From: Maribacter cobaltidurans
GTDB taxonomy: Bacteria; Bacteroidota; Bacteroidia; Flavobacteriales; Flavobacteriaceae
Direction of reading: 5' to 3'
Assembly: GCF_002269385.1 (NCBI RefSeq)
Contig: NZ_CP022957.1
Location: forward strand, 1,173,001 to 1,237,000
Length of the DNA stretch: 64,000 bases
Shown here: in pieces, positions 62,199-64,000 of the stretch
Layout of the letters: every line of letters begins with the position of its first letter
Numbering within the stretch: the stretch's first letter is position 1
Position numbers and translations under genes: made by a program
Notes under the pieces: model-generated
The model's database searches: none
Told to the model about the DNA's origin: nothing
Seen by the model: only the letters and a program-made list of their open reading frames with translations

Positions 62199-64000
62199 AT
62201 GAAATTTTACAACCAAGAAACCAACAAGCAAAACCCTTTCCATTTTGTCTTTTTTTTACCCATCCTTATCGTTTGTTCTTTAATAAGCTGTGAACCTGAA
62301 AAGAAAGAAAAGGTTCAGGATAACGTGGCGGAAGTTATTTCCTCCATGTCCGATTCGCTTCCTATTGTTGCCCTACCGGAAGGTGCAGACCCTGAGCATG
62401 AAGATTGGAAAGGAGCGGATCTGGAGCCCAAGGAACCAGTACTCCCATTATATCCAGAGGAAGAAGCCAAAAAGTTTTTATTGCCCGACGGATACCATAT
62501 TGAACCCATTCTCACCGAACCCCAAATACAGCAACCCGGGGCGATTTCATTCGACGGTAACGGTCGCATGTTCGTTCTGGAACTACGCACCTATATGCTC
62601 ACTGCCGATTCTGACGGAACTTTGGAACCTACCAGTAGGATTTCACGATGGGAGGACGTCGATAATGATGGTGTTTATGAAACGGGAACGGTCTTCGTAG
62701 ACAGTCTTATTTTTCCACGATTTGTGTTACCCTATGGCAAGGATGCTGTGCTGACCATGAATTCGGACGAGGACAATGTGTATAAGTTCACCGATACCGA
62801 TGGTGACGGTAAGGCTGATACAAAGGAACTTTTTACCACTAACTATGGACGCTCTGGAAATGTGGAACACCAACAGGCCTTTATGTATTACAATATGGAT
62901 AATTGGCTATACAGCACCTATAACGCTTTTCGGGTACGGGAAACACCAACAGGGGTCATCCGTGAAAATACGGGGTATAACCGCGCGCAATGGGGCGTAA
63001 CACACGATGATGACGGAAAAGTTTGGTTTTTGGGAGGTGCAAGTGGCCTACCGTCACAGTTTCAACAACCTGTACATTACGGAAACTTTAAATATGAAGA
63101 TAATGACAACTATGCCGAAGGTTTTGAAGAACCTTGGGGTGCCCCGGTTTTAATCGGTGACCTGCAAGAGGGCATGGACCGTGTACGGGAAAATAATGGA
63201 GGACCTAAACGGGTTACGGGAGCAGCTGGAAATGATATTTATCGTGGTGACCGGTTACCAAAAAACTTGTATGGCCAGTTATTCTATGGAGAACCTGTTG
63301 CCCGTATCGTGCGCCAGGTAAATCCTGTGGTCAATGAAGGTATAACGACATTACATAATGCTTTTCAAAATCAAAAGTCGGAGTTTTTGAGATCGACAGA
63401 TCCCTTGTTCCGTCCGGTAGATATGACGACCGCACCCGATGGCACCCTATATATTACCGATATGTACCATGGCATTATACAAGAAGGCCAGTGGGCACAA
63501 AAAGGCACGTATCTTCGTGCAAAAATTGAGCAGTACCAACTGGATAAGGTAATTGGGCTCGGACGAATCTGGCGTATTACCCATGATAGCAAGGAACGGG
63601 ACAGAACCAAACCGAATATGCTCAATGAAACACCGGCCCAACTTGTAAAGCATTTGGAACACCCGAATGGTTGGTGGCGGGACAAGGCACAACAGTTGAT
63701 TGTTTTGTCACAGGATAGGAGTATCGTTCCAGAACTTGAAGCTTTGGTTAACAACAGCGATAATATGTTGGCCCGTTTCCATGCCTTGTGGTGCTTGGAA
63801 GGCCTGGGTTCATTGAAAGAGAAAATGGTTGAAAAATTAATGGACGACCCTAATCCTAGAATGCGTATTCAGGCCATGCGTGCCGGGGAAACACTTTATA
63901 AGTCGGGCAAAAAATCGCTTGGAGACGATTATTTAAATTTACTTGAAGATAAAAATGTGGATGTGGCCTTACAGGCCGTTTTGTCGGCACACATCCTTGA
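62199..64000 (+). CDS. Membrane-bound dehydrogenase-like lipoprotein with HEAT repeats (partial)
   Basis: An open frame of 600 codons runs off the window. It starts with a lipoprotein signal (cysteine at residue 31 in LISC). A beta-propeller region of the PQQ/sorbosone-dehydrogenase type follows (DVDNDGVYETG-like calcium-loop repeats, then GAAGNDIYRGDRLP), and HEAT-like helical repeats begin near residue 475. Such proteins often end in a c-type cytochrome domain, which would lie beyond the window. It probably oxidises a sugar or alcohol at the cell surface. The sulfatase beside it suggests glycan use. Confidence 0.8.
   Translation, partial: MKFYNQETNKQNPFHFVFFLPILIVCSLISCEPEKKEKVQDNVAEVISSMSDSLPIVALPEGADPEHEDWKGADLEPKEPVLPLYPEEEAKKFLLPDGYHIEPILTEPQIQQPGAISFDGNGRMFVLELRTYMLTADSDGTLEPTSRISRWEDVDNDGVYETGTVFVDSLIFPRFVLPYGKDAVLTMNSDEDNVYKFTDTDGDGKADTKELFTTNYGRSGNVEHQQAFMYYNMDNWLYSTYNAFRVRETPTGVIRENTGYNRAQWGVTHDDDGKVWFLGGASGLPSQFQQPVHYGNFKYEDNDNYAEGFEEPWGAPVLIGDLQEGMDRVRENNGGPKRVTGAAGNDIYRGDRLPKNLYGQLFYGEPVARIVRQVNPVVNEGITTLHNAFQNQKSEFLRSTDPLFRPVDMTTAPDGTLYITDMYHGIIQEGQWAQKGTYLRAKIEQYQLDKVIGLGRIWRITHDSKERDRTKPNMLNETPAQLVKHLEHPNGWWRDKAQQLIVLSQDRSIVPELEALVNNSDNMLARFHALWCLEGLGSLKEKMVEKLMDDPNPRMRIQAMRAGETLYKSGKKSLGDDYLNLLEDKNVDVALQAVLSAHIL

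Noticed and set aside
1..64000. Mobile element, prophage, CRISPR, tRNA or rRNA genes
   Set aside because: No transposase, integrase, phage structural gene, regular direct-repeat array or tRNA-like cloverleaf was recognised by reading. A dedicated tRNA and repeat scan could still find something short.

Overview
The window reads as a contiguous piece of a marine-type Flavobacteriaceae (Bacteroidota) chromosome. The evidence is a fused CcoNO cbb3 oxidase, a TamB-TamL pair with TamL as a lipoprotein, BlaI/M56-BlaR pairs carrying TonB-like tails, SPII lipoproteins, a TonB-dependent receptor with a carboxypeptidase-like N-terminal domain, and promoters of the TAnnTTTG type. I see no rRNA, tRNA, CRISPR array, prophage, integrase or insertion sequence. 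Placement near Maribacter, Zobellia or Muricauda is inference only.

Layout. 0-4 kb: a BlaI/M56 sensor pair, a DUF4407 membrane protein and a VOC protein. 4-11.6 kb: a 36-codon membrane ORF, tamB and tamL. 11.6-13.1 kb: the last two dTDP-rhamnose genes (rfbC, rfbD). 13.3-21.3 kb: a leftward run with a membrane MutS-like ATPase, two ExbD proteins, YjbR, Dabb, DUF4230, DUF4260, a cyclase, hemW, ruvC and a TonB-like lipoprotein. 21.4-24.9 kb: a frameshifted TPR gene behind a second blaR-blaI operon with three clear operators. 24.9-27.8 kb: a TonB receptor and a His-rich membrane protein. 27.8-29.8 kb: DUF456, nitroreductase and LysR genes. 29.9-35.8 kb: a complete hut operon (hutH-I-U-G). 36.1-37.7 kb: a lipoprotein and a small membrane protein. 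37.6-49.3 kb: a microaerobic respiration island (universal stress protein, fnr, ccoI, ccoS, ccoNO, ccoQ, ccoP, ccoG, fixH, SafE-like, truncated globin). 49.5-53.1 kb: a Tat-exported oxidoreductase, a second universal stress protein and hemN. 53.3-58 kb: nucleotidyltransferase, LpxH-like, glycosyltransferase and GH1 genes. 58.2-64 kb: glutaryl-CoA dehydrogenase-like, trmN6, a sulfatase and a truncated HEAT-repeat dehydrogenase-like lipoprotein.

The most coherent system is a putative Fnr regulon. Four dyads of the form TGAYAnnTRTCA serve five promoters: universal stress protein, fnr itself, ccoI, ccoS and hemN. In every case the gap from the dyad to a TAnnTTT-type -7 box is exactly 23 bp, as expected for an activator centred near -41. 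The Fnr protein keeps the cysteines equivalent to E. coli C20, C23 and C122 but has Asn where C29 should be. Other points worth a second look are an inverted GC-rich repeat pair built into the 3' end of ruvC and the 5' end of hemW (leaving hemW without an ATG), a similar dispersed repeat inside blaR1, three BlaI operators over one promoter, and a frameshift in the TPR gene. Apart from the Fnr promoter architecture, most of the window is ordinary core-genome content.
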